A DNA stretch of 12,976 bases from Perlabentimonas sp041656735 (GCA_041656735.1 JBBACY010000068.1:1-12976), one strand, 5' to 3'; positions 5,820-12,629 are shown, counted from the first letter of the stretch. The notes: generated by a model from the sequence alone, not told the origin. A program made the numbers and translations.

Positions 5820-7754
5820 TTAAGTAATGTTTGTCCAAATAGCTTTAATATCTTTAGAAATATTATAATTCTTAGCATACAGCATATTAAGTCTTTCTAC
5901 TTGAGAGTCGTTGAGGGCTTTAGCGCTCGAGAGTTTTATTGGCGGGAAAACACCCTGCTTTATATTTGGTAACCCTTTTACGCTTTTACTAATGTAGCCA
6001 ACCCAGGTACGCTTGCCAATTAACACCTTTATAGTATTGCGAAGCATAATTGAAATACCCCTACCAAAAAAAACTAGCACGGGTGAGAGTACAATAAGTA
6101 TAGCGGCTGTTGTAATATCTAAAATCCGCTTAAATCGTTCGTTCGATGGTAATGATATGGCATTTATATCAACCGTGTAAAGATCGCCAGCCGTGTCCAC
6201 GGAGTTACTACCAATTACCGACAAGCTTTCGGGTGGAGCAATTTTAAAATCTACTCCTTGGGCAACCAGAGTAAGCATCGACCTGATAATTTCATGCGAT
6301 GACACATCGCCCGAGCAGTAAATAATTTCATCTATTTCGTTAACCCTTACTATCTCATCAAGCTGTGCTAAAGTGCCTAGATTGTTCTTTTGTGTTATAT
6401 TGTTGCTGGGTGATACAATGCCTATGAGTTGCCTAGGAATGGGGGATTGACTCATAATATGTTCGACCCTTACCGCCTCATCGTATTTTCCCACAATAAT
6501 TATCTGTTTGGGCTTTCGATTGTCTCCTCCTGTCTCCCCCCTAATTAAAGCATAACCTATATGTGCCAGCTGTATAAAACCTACAGCCCAAAGCGAGAGC
6601 AGGAGTATAACGGCTCGCGAAAAACGCATGCCCTCCGGAAGTAACGAGTAAACCAAGAGTATTACTATGCTCCCAATGGCAATCCCTTTGGCCGCCGCCA
6701 TCTTTTTTCGGGGTTTATCGTAACCTCCCGAGAGCCATATAGAGGTAAGCCAAACGGCTATGTATGTTGCCGAAAGGAGTATCACGAGCTTATCGGGGTA
6801 TATATTGATTGAGCTAAATCGAAGTTTTTCCCAAAAGGGCACTATAATAGCAATGCCTAACGTAATTATTAAAGCATCTACAAGCGGTTCAATATAGCGA
6901 CTAAATACTCGCTTGGCAATGCTAAGGGCTGCTCTAAAGTATATGGCAATGTAAATTAAACTTGTATAAACAAAAGCATTTTTTTGCGAAAAGTGCTTAC
7001 GGGCAAAAATCATCATAGCCTTATAAAACACCATTACGTAGTTTATGCTACCTTTTTTTGTGCTTTCGCCCTTGTAGTGTATTATGGTTGTTTCGGGGAA
7101 GTAGTAGTTCTTAAATCCGCTTTTAAGTATTCGGTACGATAGGTCAATATCCTCTCCGTACATAAAAAAGGATTCGTCGAAAAGGCCCGCTTTATCAAGG
7201 GCTTTTTTCCTAATGAACATAAAGGCACCGGGTAATATCTCAATTTCGTGGGTTTGGTTTTCGTTGAGGTGTCCAAGATGATAACGGCCAAACTTTTTGG
7301 AGCGTGGGAAAAGTTTGGCAAAGCCAAATATTTTGTAAAACGAAACCATGGGCGAGGGCATAGCCCTTTTCGATTCGGGGAGGAATTTCCCCTTGCCATC
7401 AATCATTTTTACCGACAGGCTGCCAGCATCAGGGTGTTCATTCATAAATTTAAGGCACTTGCTAAATGTGCCCTCCTCAACCACTGTGTCGGGGTTTAGT
7501 ACAAGTACAAATTCGCCCGATACAAGCCGAAGCGCCTGATTGTTGGCGAATGAAAATCCGTGATTTTGACTATTCTCAATAAGCTTAACGCCTGGGAATC
7601 GTTCCTCTACCATTCGGCATGATCCATCGACCGAAGCATTGTCAACCACAAACACTTCGCCCTCAATGCCTTTCATCGCTTTAAAAACCGAGATAAGACA
7701 TTGCTCTAAGAAATACTTCACGTTGTAGTTAACAATTACAACTGATAGGGTCAT
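5820..7754 (-). CDS. Family 2 glycosyltransferase fused to a degenerate sugar-phosphate-transferase-like membrane module
   Basis: This 644-residue fusion protein starts with a GT2 domain (about 1-235): SVVIVNYNVKYFLEQCL, VDNASVDGS, NHGFSFANNQA, the DXD-type NPDT (87-90), GAFMFIRKKA, and the acidic YGEDIDLSYR (199-208). These resemble rhamnosyl-type GT2 enzymes. Next come about five hydrophobic segments near 263-280, 291-307, 333-350, 366-382 and 391-410. A Rossmann-like domain follows (about 416-520, start QIIIVGKYDEAV), as found in front of polyprenyl-phosphate sugar transferases. The last part (KRILDITTAAILIVLSPVL, then GKRTWVGY and LPNIKQGVFPP) echoes that transferase family but lacks the KFRSM-type and DELPQ catalytic blocks. 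Start 7754 is chosen because the longer frame (from 7829) runs into a terminator and lacks a GT2 counterpart. Role inferred: a sugar-transfer step in surface glycan or lipid-linked glycan synthesis; substrate unknown. Confidence 0.85.
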   Translation of the reverse strand: MTLSVVIVNYNVKYFLEQCLISVFKAMKGIEGEVFVVDNASVDGSCRMVEERFPGVKLIENSQNHGFSFANNQALRLVSGEFVLVLNPDTVVEEGTFSKCLKFMNEHPDAGSLSVKMIDGKGKFLPESKRAMPSPMVSFYKIFGFAKLFPRSKKFGRYHLGHLNENQTHEIEILPGAFMFIRKKALDKAGLFDESFFMYGEDIDLSYRILKSGFKNYYFPETTIIHYKGESTKKGSINYVMVFYKAMMIFARKHFSQKNAFVYTSLIYIAIYFRAALSIAKRVFSRYIEPLVDALIITLGIAIIVPFWEKLRFSSINIYPDKLVILLSATYIAVWLTSIWLSGGYDKPRKKMAAAKGIAIGSIVILLVYSLLPEGMRFSRAVILLLSLWAVGFIQLAHIGYALIRGETGGDNRKPKQIIIVGKYDEAVRVEHIMSQSPIPRQLIGIVSPSNNITQKNNLGTLAQLDEIVRVNEIDEIIYCSGDVSSHEIIRSMLTLVAQGVDFKIAPPESLSVIGSNSVDTAGDLYTVDINAISLPSNERFKRILDITTAAILIVLSPVLVFFGRGISIMLRNTIKVLIGKRTWVGYISKSVKGLPNIKQGVFPPIKLSSAKALNDSQVERLNMLYAKNYNISKDIKAIWTNIT

Positions 7755-7777
7755 AGATATGGTGAGTTTTGCAACGC

Positions 7778-7785
7778 CAAAGGTA
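7778..7785 (-). promoter_or_regulatory. Candidate -7 element for the glycosyltransferase-apbE operon
   Basis: On the - strand this reads TACCTTTG, an exact match to the Bacteroidota TAnnTTTG element, 23 bp before the start codon at 7754 and downstream of the 7835-7862 terminator. No TTTG was found at the expected -33 spacing, so the call is tentative. Confidence 0.4.
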
Positions 7786-7827
7786 GTAAAAAGTATCTTG
7801 TTGATTGGCTTTATAGTTCGCTGAAGC

Positions 7828-7862
7828 AAAAAAAGATGCCTATGGAACTAGGCATCTTTTTT
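7828..7862. terminator. Bidirectional intrinsic terminator
   Basis: GATGCCTA (7835-7842) and TAGGCATC (7849-7856) form a perfect stem with a 6-nt loop, flanked by an A7 run on the left and T6 on the right, so a U-tract follows on either strand. On the - strand it ends transcription of the 7881-8810 gene, whose stop is 19 bp away. Confidence 0.9.
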
Positions 7863-7880
7863 ACTTGCTTGGTTTGTTCT

Positions 7881-8810
7881 TTATCGTTTTATCATTTTTC
7901 TGACCACTCTGGTGCCATCCTCATTTTCAAAAATTATAAGATGAATACCTTGCTTTAGCGAAGATGTTTCAATGGTTAGGGTTGGCGAGTTTACGGGCAT
8001 ATCTATAACTACCTGACCAATTACGTTGGTAATTATTATCCGCTTGGTTTTTAAGGCATTCTCAATGTAAATTTTCTCATTAAACGGGTTAGGGTAGGCA
8101 TTGGTTTTATGAAGAATTGTTGGTTTAGTACTGCTGGCCACTTCGTAAACTATTGGGAAAATAGCTATATCAACATCAACGTCATAATCTAAAATGGGTA
8201 CCCATTTGTCGTCTTTGTCTAGTAAAAGAGATAAACCAAACTTTCTTGCTGAGTTTTCTTCTGATGAAACCAATCCCAGCTCATTTTTACCGGGTAAATA
8301 TGGGTCTAGCCCAGAAATATCAATACCAATGGCAAAACTGGAGCTAACCTCAATCAGTTCATCAAACTTAACCGCAATAATTTTGTCTAAATTATTGTTC
8401 ATACTAATATCTGCCAGGGGAACTGTTTTTGAGCCTAAAATGTTGCCAATGGTATTATTTGAATAGTCCCAAACAACAAATTTAACGTTGCCTGTAGCAC
8501 CTTCTTTTGCTGCAAACCAAAAAATGGCACTTTCAATTTGGTACGTTTTGTTAATATTGAAAATTTGGGCACAGCCCTTGTCGTTAAAAGTGTTGGTGCC
8601 GAATAAATAGCCCTTTTGATCTCCCCAATCATACAATTTTGCCTCGGTGGTGTCACTCCAATTACCAGGGTAAAGGAATAATGCATCATCCTTGCTATTT
8701 TGTAAAAACGTTGAATACAATTTTATTGGGCTACTTTGAATATGGCCTCGATTTTGAGCTAAACTTGAAATGGTAAATAGAATTAGAGTGAGGGTAAAAA
8801 GTTTTCTCAT
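7881..8810 (-). CDS. Secreted T9SS cargo protein of unknown function
   Basis: This 309-residue protein begins with a classical signal peptide (MRKLFTLTLILFTISSLA, cleavage likely between Ala18 and Gln19). The middle region (about 40-230) is rich in beta-type patterns, with YLFGTNTFNDKGCAQIF, SAIFWFAAKEG and FAIGIDISGLDP, suggesting a beta-sandwich domain that I cannot assign to a named family. The last 72 residues (from AYPNPFNEKIYIEN, through TNVIGQVV, QGIHLIIFENEDG, to VVRKMIKR) form a T9SS type A sorting domain. The product is therefore expected to pass the inner membrane by Sec and the outer membrane by T9SS. It has its own terminator, and 100 bp separate it from nhaC, so it is likely a single-gene unit or read through from nhaC. 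It is shorter than most T9SS cargo. No catalytic signature is visible. Confidence 0.88.
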   Translation of the reverse strand: MRKLFTLTLILFTISSLAQNRGHIQSSPIKLYSTFLQNSKDDALFLYPGNWSDTTEAKLYDWGDQKGYLFGTNTFNDKGCAQIFNINKTYQIESAIFWFAAKEGATGNVKFVVWDYSNNTIGNILGSKTVPLADISMNNNLDKIIAVKFDELIEVSSSFAIGIDISGLDPYLPGKNELGLVSSEENSARKFGLSLLLDKDDKWVPILDYDVDVDIAIFPIVYEVASSTKPTILHKTNAYPNPFNEKIYIENALKTKRIIITNVIGQVVIDMPVNSPTLTIETSSLKQGIHLIIFENEDGTRVVRKMIKR

Positions 8811-8885
8811 AATTGTTGTGTTTTTTTATGATCAAGTTTAAGGTTTTTATGTTGAAAAGCCTACTTCACTATAAGTTATTAAAAG

Positions 8886-8906
8886 CAAGAATCGTGCCGT
8901 TTCTTG
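8886..8906 (-). terminator. Weak hairpin downstream of nhaC
   Basis: CAAGAA (8886-8891) and TTCTTG (8901-8906) pair across a 9-nt loop immediately after the nhaC stop. On the - strand CTTTTAATAA follows. The stem is only 6 bp and A/T-rich, so termination would be inefficient. Confidence 0.3.
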
Positions 8907-8910
8907 ATAA

Positions 8911-10392
8911 CTAATCCTCGTCAATGCTTATGGGCGTTGCCGTTTCCTTTTCTTGATCATTAAATCGTCTAATATTTATATTAAAGGCTGCCATAAAAAT
9001 GCTCATAAAAGGGCTAATTATGTTGAAAAATGCATAGGGTAAAAAGGTCAAAACGGGTACACCCAGAACAGCCGATTGTGCTGCTCCGCAGGTGTTCCAA
9101 GGAATTAAGACGGAAGTTACCGTTCCAGAATCCTCAAGCGTTCGACTTAGAACCTCTGGTTTAAGTCCCCTGTCTTTGTAAGTTTTTGCAAACATCCGGC
9201 CCGGAACCACAATTGCAATGTATTGATCCGACGCCGTAATATTGAAAAATAGGCAGGTACCAACAGTGGTTGCTACGAGAGAGCCAGTGGTTTTTGCAAA
9301 TCGTATAATGCTTTCGGTTATCCTTACAAGGAAGCCGGCCGCCTCCATAACCCCTCCAAAAATCATTGCAGCCAGAATAAGCCAAATTGTGTTTAGCATA
9401 CCAGCCATACCGTTTGTGCTAAGTAGATCGTTTACTTGCAAGTCGTTTGTTACAACCGAAATATTGCCAAACATACTTCGCATAACTGCAACGTACGATG
9501 ACATAGCGTAGTTGTTTCCAATACCCGAAATTTGAGTTACTACTTGTGGCTGAAATATAATTGCAAACACTGCACCCAGGAGGGTGCCAGCCATTAAAGC
9601 TGGAATGGGTGGCATCTTTTTTACAATTATCACGATTAAAATTATGGGTACCAAGAACAGCCATGGAGTTATGTTGAAAGTGGCTTTTAGGGCAATTAGG
9701 GTCGATTCAATATTTACGACAGATTCCGCATTCTTGTATGTTAGTCCCATTACAAAAAAGATAATTAGTGTAATTACCATAGTTGGGGCCGTTGTGTAAA
9801 TCATATATCGTATGTGGGTAAAAAGATCGGTACCTGCCATTGCGGGCGCAAGATTTGTTGTGTCGGAAAGAGGCGACATTTTATCGCCAAAGTACGCACC
9901 CGAAATAATGGCACCAGCCACAACACCATTGCTAAAACCTAGAGCGTTGCCTATGCCAAGCAGCGCTACCCCAATGGTTGCAACTGTTGACCAAGAACTC
10001 CCGGTGGCAAGCGATACCAAGGAGCATATTATTACCGATGCCATGAGAAAAATAGATGGATGAAGAATTTTTAGTCCGTAGTATATCATGGCTGGCACCA
10101 CTCCGCTTAAAAGCCACGTTCCGGCCAGTGAGCCAATTAGTAAAAGAATAATCATAGATGGCATAGCGGAACTTATGCTTCTAACAATTTGTTTGCGTAT
10201 ACTAAACCATTTGTGCCCCAACGAAACGGCTATAATTGCAGCAATTGTGGCGGCAAGTAGTAAGGCAATTTGGTTGGCTCCCGAGAGGGTGTCATTGCCG
10301 AAAAAATATACGTTTAAGACTAGGAAAATAATAAGGAACAGAATGGGAATAAATGCTTGAAAGAGGTTGGGCTTGCTAATCCTATTGGTCAT
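8911..10392 (-). CDS. nhaC: Na+/H+ antiporter, NhaC family
   Basis: NhaC proteins are inner-membrane antiporters that expel Na+ in exchange for H+, serving sodium and pH homeostasis. The 493-residue length is normal for the family and about 11-12 hydrophobic segments are visible. Diagnostic blocks are GSSWSTVATIGVALLGIG (131-148), GAYFGDKMSPLSDTTNLA (165-182), NITASDQYIAIVVPGRMF (384-401) and LEDSGTVTSVLIPWNTCGAA (419-438). The conserved polar residues in the second and fourth blocks (Asp, Ser, Thr, Asn) sit where the family places its ion pathway. The start ATG at 10392 gives a short polar N-terminus and then the first helix. Related transporters in the wider ion-transporter superfamily can exchange organic acids such as malate/lactate, so the exact substrate is inferred, but the GDKMSPLSDTTN block favours NhaC. 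Confidence 0.93.
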   Translation of the reverse strand: MTNRISKPNLFQAFIPILFLIIFLVLNVYFFGNDTLSGANQIALLLAATIAAIIAVSLGHKWFSIRKQIVRSISSAMPSMIILLLIGSLAGTWLLSGVVPAMIYYGLKILHPSIFLMASVIICSLVSLATGSSWSTVATIGVALLGIGNALGFSNGVVAGAIISGAYFGDKMSPLSDTTNLAPAMAGTDLFTHIRYMIYTTAPTMVITLIIFFVMGLTYKNAESVVNIESTLIALKATFNITPWLFLVPIILIVIIVKKMPPIPALMAGTLLGAVFAIIFQPQVVTQISGIGNNYAMSSYVAVMRSMFGNISVVTNDLQVNDLLSTNGMAGMLNTIWLILAAMIFGGVMEAAGFLVRITESIIRFAKTTGSLVATTVGTCLFFNITASDQYIAIVVPGRMFAKTYKDRGLKPEVLSRTLEDSGTVTSVLIPWNTCGAAQSAVLGVPVLTFLPYAFFNIISPFMSIFMAAFNINIRRFNDQEKETATPISIDED

Positions 10393-10419
10393 TGCTTTTT
10401 TAGTTTTTATTTCGATTTC

Positions 10420-10451
10420 GAAATATAGCTAAATTTTAAGTTCTCTCTCAA
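10420..10451 (-). promoter_or_regulatory. Candidate nhaC promoter
   Basis: On the - strand, TTG (10449-10451), a 21-bp spacer, and TATATTTC (10420-10427) give a 7/8 match to TAnnTTTG, 28 bp ahead of the nhaC start. An overlapping inverted repeat ATTTCGATTTCGAAAT (about 10409-10424) could be an operator, but is short and A/T-rich. Confidence 0.4.
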
Positions 10452-10863
10452 GTTGACGGTTCTATTTGTGCAAGTTATTGCTATTTCGTTACTATAGTAT
10501 AGGCATCTGAAATAGTTCACCAATGCTCTTCTGGCTGTTCAGGTTTTTTTAGTTACACTTCAATAAAAACAACACAACAAATCTAATAGTGAATTTGGAG
10601 GCTGTTGTTTTTTGATTTTTTGTACTCTAACTCGCTTTTTATTAGGTTGTTTTGTTAGTAATAAAAAGCCTGAAATGTTGATACTTTGTCCATAAAAAGC
10701 ATTTTACAAGATATTATTGAGAACATTGTTCAACAAGAATATGTGATAATAATTATTTAGAACTTATTTATACAGTTTCTTATGTAGGCAGCGGGAGATG
10801 TGTGTTTGCTTGCCTATTTTATTTAGAATGTCGCTTTAATAGAGGTTATGTGAGGAGTTTCGA
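10452..10863. other. Gene-free intergenic stretch between nhaC and the sigma factor
   Basis: There is no convincing coding region in this divergent, A/T-rich spacer. It holds a 10-bp inverted repeat (AAAAACAACA at 10565-10574, TGTTGTTTTT at 10603-10612, 28-nt loop) and a short one, TAGGCA...TGCCTA, near 10784-10816. Neither resembles a named regulatory element. Confidence 0.6.
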
Positions 10864-10894
10864 TTTGATTTTGTCTAATCCTACCGTATATTTG
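10864..10894 (+). promoter_or_regulatory. Bacteroidota consensus promoter of the ECF sigma gene
   Basis: TTTG at 10864-10867, a 19-bp spacer, then TATATTTG at 10887-10894 match both elements and the spacing of the main Bacteroidota sigma factor perfectly. Transcription should begin near 10900, giving a leader of about 45 nt before the ATG at 10946. Its position inside the longer possible reading frame (from 10802) argues that the upstream codons are untranslated. Confidence 0.78.
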
Positions 10895-10945
10895 TATGAA
10901 CATATATTTAGACTTAATAAAAATAACAACTTAAACCATATTATT

Positions 10946-11443
10946 ATGTCAACAGCAGAATTTAACACCGCACTTATTGAGCTTGAGCCGAATCTTGAGA
11001 GGTTTGCCTACAGTTTAACTGCAAACTCTGAAGATGCAAGCGATCTGCTCCAAGAAACCTACTTAAAGGCTTTAACCTATAAGGATAAGTTTGAGGATAA
11101 CACCAATATTAAAGCATGGACCTTCACCATAATGAAGAATACGTTTATTAATAACTATCGTAAGGCAGTAAAACAACGAACTACTTTTGATTCAAGCGAT
11201 AATCAGTATCTAATTAATGGGCGTACTTTTGATGAGGGACCTGAGTCAACTTTTTCGCACAGCGAAATTAGCCAGAAGGTTAATGAGCTAGGTGATGATT
11301 TCCGGATACCTTTCCAAATGCACACTTCTGGTTATAAGTATAAGGAGATTGCCGAAAAGCTAAACCTGAAAATTGGTACAGTTAAGAGTCGTATTTTCTT
11401 TTCACGCCAGAAACTTATGAGCGCCTTACCCGATTACCAGTAA
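10946..11443 (+). CDS. RNA polymerase ECF-type sigma-70 factor
   Basis: This 165-residue sigma factor contains only regions 2 and 4, the ECF layout. Region 2 shows DASDLLQETYLKAL (30-43) and TNIKAWTFTIMKNTFINNYRK (53-73), which contact the -10 element and core polymerase. Region 4 is the helix-turn-helix GYKYKEIAEKLNLKIGTVKSRIFFSRQKL (119-147) that reads the -35 element. The frame could extend to 10802, but the extra 48 residues overlap the promoter and do not resemble sigma factors; MSTAEFNTAL is the natural start. The gene is bracketed by its own strong promoter and terminator, so it is monocistronic. No anti-sigma factor or TonB-dependent receptor lies next to it, unlike FecI-type Bacteroidota sigma factors. 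The regulon is unknown; the protein belongs to the short, widely conserved Bacteroidota ECF group. Confidence 0.93.
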   Translation: MSTAEFNTALIELEPNLERFAYSLTANSEDASDLLQETYLKALTYKDKFEDNTNIKAWTFTIMKNTFINNYRKAVKQRTTFDSSDNQYLINGRTFDEGPESTFSHSEISQKVNELGDDFRIPFQMHTSGYKYKEIAEKLNLKIGTVKSRIFFSRQKLMSALPDYQ

Positions 11444-11496
11444 TAATTTGATACTTTAGTGAAGGTATACAAACTCACTAGAATTTATAAAATTGC

Positions 11497-11534
11497 AGCG
11501 GGGCTAATCAGAAATGGTTAGCCCCGCTTTCTTT
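11497..11534 (+). terminator. Strong intrinsic terminator of the sigma gene
   Basis: AGCGGGGCTAA (11497-11507) pairs exactly with TTAGCCCCGCT (11518-11528). Three further pairs (one G-U) extend the stem to 14 bp and close it with a GAAA tetraloop. TTCTTT follows. It sits 54 bp after the sigma stop codon. Confidence 0.93.
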
Positions 11535-11786
11535 AGTAAAGCCATAAGAAAGAACTCAAGAATACCTTGGTTAACTTCAAAAACGTCATATCTTTAATGG
11601 AAGAGGATAGCCTAGACTTTTAAACATGCCAAAGGTTCGTAATCCCTTTGAAGGCTGTTATGTTTAGGGTATGTATTTATTGCTACTAGTTTCTGAACCC
11701 CTACGACACAGGGAGTATCTGATTAAGATACAAGTATACCGCAAACTAACTACTGAATTTTAAAGGTTTTGTAATTGATTTCACTC
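11535..11786. other. Gene-free stretch after the sigma terminator
   Basis: I see no coding region, RNA or clear repeat here, apart from GGTTTTGTAATTGATTTC at 11765-11782, which has a near-copy at 12312-12327 beside the far end of the adjoining repetitive element. Confidence 0.55.
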
Positions 11787-11863
11787 GTGTCCGGTTAAAA
11801 CGTATTATGCTAGATATGATCCGTTTTTCGATGGGCATTGGCCGGTGAGCCGAAGAACAAGCA

Positions 11864-12130
11864 ATCGAGCGCTTTTTGCGAGCTCGCCGAAGGCAAAGTG
11901 GGCGTTAAGAAAAATCTGCTGTTTGAACCGAGCGTTTTGTGTGAGTTCGCCGAAGGCAACCACCGACCGGAGGGAGGTGCAAGTTTAGATTTTTTAGCCC
12001 ACAACGCGTAGTTTTTCGAGTGAACCGGGCGTTCTTTGCGAGTTCGACGAAGTCAACCGGGCGTAGCCTTGAATTTCTTTGCTTACTTTCTGCTTTCAAC
12101 CGAGCCGTTTTTTTGCGAGCTCGCTGAACA
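11864..12130. repeat. Four degenerate copies of a palindromic ~33-bp repeat
   Basis: The shared core is close to ACCGAGCGTTTTTTGCGAG followed by YTCGCCGAAGGCAACC. Copies lie at 11864-11896, 11927-11961, 12024-12058 and 12099-12130, all on the + strand; a more decayed fragment is near 11846-11860. Copies one and four contain the perfect palindrome GCGAGCTCGC (11878-11887 and 12115-12124). Spacing is irregular (63, 97 and 75 bp), so this is neither a CRISPR array nor a simple tandem repeat. Confidence 0.75.
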
Positions 12131-12173
12131 CTCTTAAAAATTAAAATCGGTGTGAAGCAACAAAGAAAGTAAG
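12082..12173. repeat. Long imperfect inverted repeat
   Basis: CTTACTTTCT (12082-12091) pairs with AGAAAGTAAG (12164-12173). The match resumes inward after a small indel as GCTTTCAACCGA against TCGGTGTGAAGC. The loop contains the fourth palindromic repeat copy. A transcript would form one large hairpin. Confidence 0.65.
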
Positions 12174-12180
12174 TGGGGTC

Positions 12181-12238
12181 TGGGGCAAAGCCCCAACAAT
12201 TGAAAATAATGCAGAAAAATAATTGAGTGCATTATTTT
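12181..12238. repeat. Two adjacent small hairpins
   Basis: TGGGGC and GCCCCA (12181-12186, 12190-12195) close on AAA. AAAATAATGCA (12203-12213) pairs perfectly with TGCATTATTTT (12228-12238). The second has the shape of a terminator but serves no visible gene. Confidence 0.6.
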
Positions 12239-12355
12239 TCTACTTAAATACAAAAACATAAAACTAAGCCCCTAAAATGGAATATTCTTGGTTTTATCAG
12301 CAAAAACAGAGGGTTTGTAATGATTTCTGAATTTTTACCGGACACCAATGATTCT

Positions 12356-12402
12356 AAAACAAAAGCCCCAACTGATTAATTTTCAATTGGGGCTTTTGTT
12401 TT
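12356..12402. terminator. Terminator downstream of tRNA-Leu
   Basis: A perfect 16-bp stem (12356-12371 with 12387-12402) has the core AAAAGCCCCAA/TTGGGGCTTTT and a 15-nt loop. T-runs on both strands allow action in either direction. On the - strand it follows the tRNA-Leu 3' end by 2 bp. Confidence 0.88.
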
Positions 12403-12404
12403 TG

Positions 12405-12489
12405 TACCCGGAGCCGGAATTGAACCGGCACAGCCGCAATGGCTACAGGATTTTAAGTCCTGCGTGTCTACCAATTCCACCATCCGGGC
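12405..12489 (-). tRNA. tRNA-Leu(TAA)
   Basis: The - strand folds as an 85-nt class II tRNA with a long variable arm. The acceptor is GCCCGGA against TCCGGGT (a G-U first pair). The D arm contains TGGAATTGGTAGACA, the anticodon stem-loop is CAGGACTTAAAATCCTG with anticodon TAA, and the T arm is GCCGGTTCAATTCCGGC. The discriminator is A and CCA is not encoded. The large variable arm and A73 are typical for leucine. Confidence 0.96.
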
Positions 12490-12525
12490 CCATTGGTTAT
12501 GAAAAGAAAAGTGTTTTATAGAAAA

Positions 12526-12548
12526 AAAAGCGGACTAACTCCGCTTTT
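12526..12548 (-). terminator. Terminator between tRNA-Gly and tRNA-Leu
   Basis: AAAAGCGGA (12526-12534) and TCCGCTTTT (12540-12548) form a 9-bp stem with a 5-nt loop. On the - strand a T8 run (12522-12529 complement) follows. Its GCGGA core copies the tRNA-Gly acceptor sequence. It implies that tRNA-Leu has its own promoter or relies on read-through. Confidence 0.88.
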
Positions 12549-12556
12549 AACGCTTG

Positions 12557-12629
12557 AGCGGAAAACGAGACTCGAACTCGCGACCCCAACCTTGGCAAGG
12601 TTGTGCTCTACCAACTGAGCTATTTCCGC
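12557..12629 (-). tRNA. tRNA-Gly(GCC)
   Basis: This is a 73-nt cloverleaf on the - strand. The acceptor GCGGAAA pairs with TTTCCGC, the D arm is AGCTCAGTTGGTAGAGC, the anticodon arm is CAACCTTGCCAAGGTTG with anticodon GCC, and the T loop is GTTCGAGTC. The discriminator is U, as for bacterial glycine tRNAs, and CCA is not encoded. Confidence 0.97.

Larger units (their letters stand above)
11787..12345. mobile_element. 559-bp non-coding element bounded by 14-bp inverted repeats, possible decayed or non-autonomous element
   Basis: GTGTCCGGTTAAAA (11787-11800) and TTTTTACCGGACAC (12332-12345) are inverted repeats matching 13 of 14 positions. The interior is more G/C-rich than its surroundings in places and carries four degenerate copies of a 30-35 bp motif, plus large inverted repeats. 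No transposase is recognisable: the only frames across it (on the - strand near 11810-12099) read through the repeats and look spurious. No target-site duplication is evident. It could be a MITE-like element, a relic of an insertion sequence, or a mosaic of intergenic repeats. Confidence 0.45.

Noticed and set aside
7755..7829. Extended N-terminus of the glycosyltransferase from 7829
   Set aside because: The extra 25 residues have no GT2 counterpart, begin at the edge of a bidirectional terminator and cover the candidate -7 element. MTLSVVIVNYN at 7754 is the usual GT2 beginning.
8811..8885. Promoter for the 309-residue T9SS cargo gene
   Set aside because: The best candidate, TAAACTTG on the - strand, has one mismatch to TAnnTTTG and no -33 partner at the right distance.
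10565..10612. Terminator or riboswitch in the nhaC-sigma spacer
   Set aside because: The 10-bp stem is almost entirely A/T with a 28-nt loop and does not follow a gene; no conserved riboswitch core was recognised.
10802..10945. Extended N-terminus of the sigma factor from 10802
   Set aside because: The stretch contains a perfect consensus promoter and encodes residues unlike any sigma factor; the conserved sequence begins at MSTAEF.
11810..12099. Two overlapping 64-residue open frames on the - strand
   Set aside because: They consist of translated palindromic repeats, overlap each other in different frames and have no recognisable domain.
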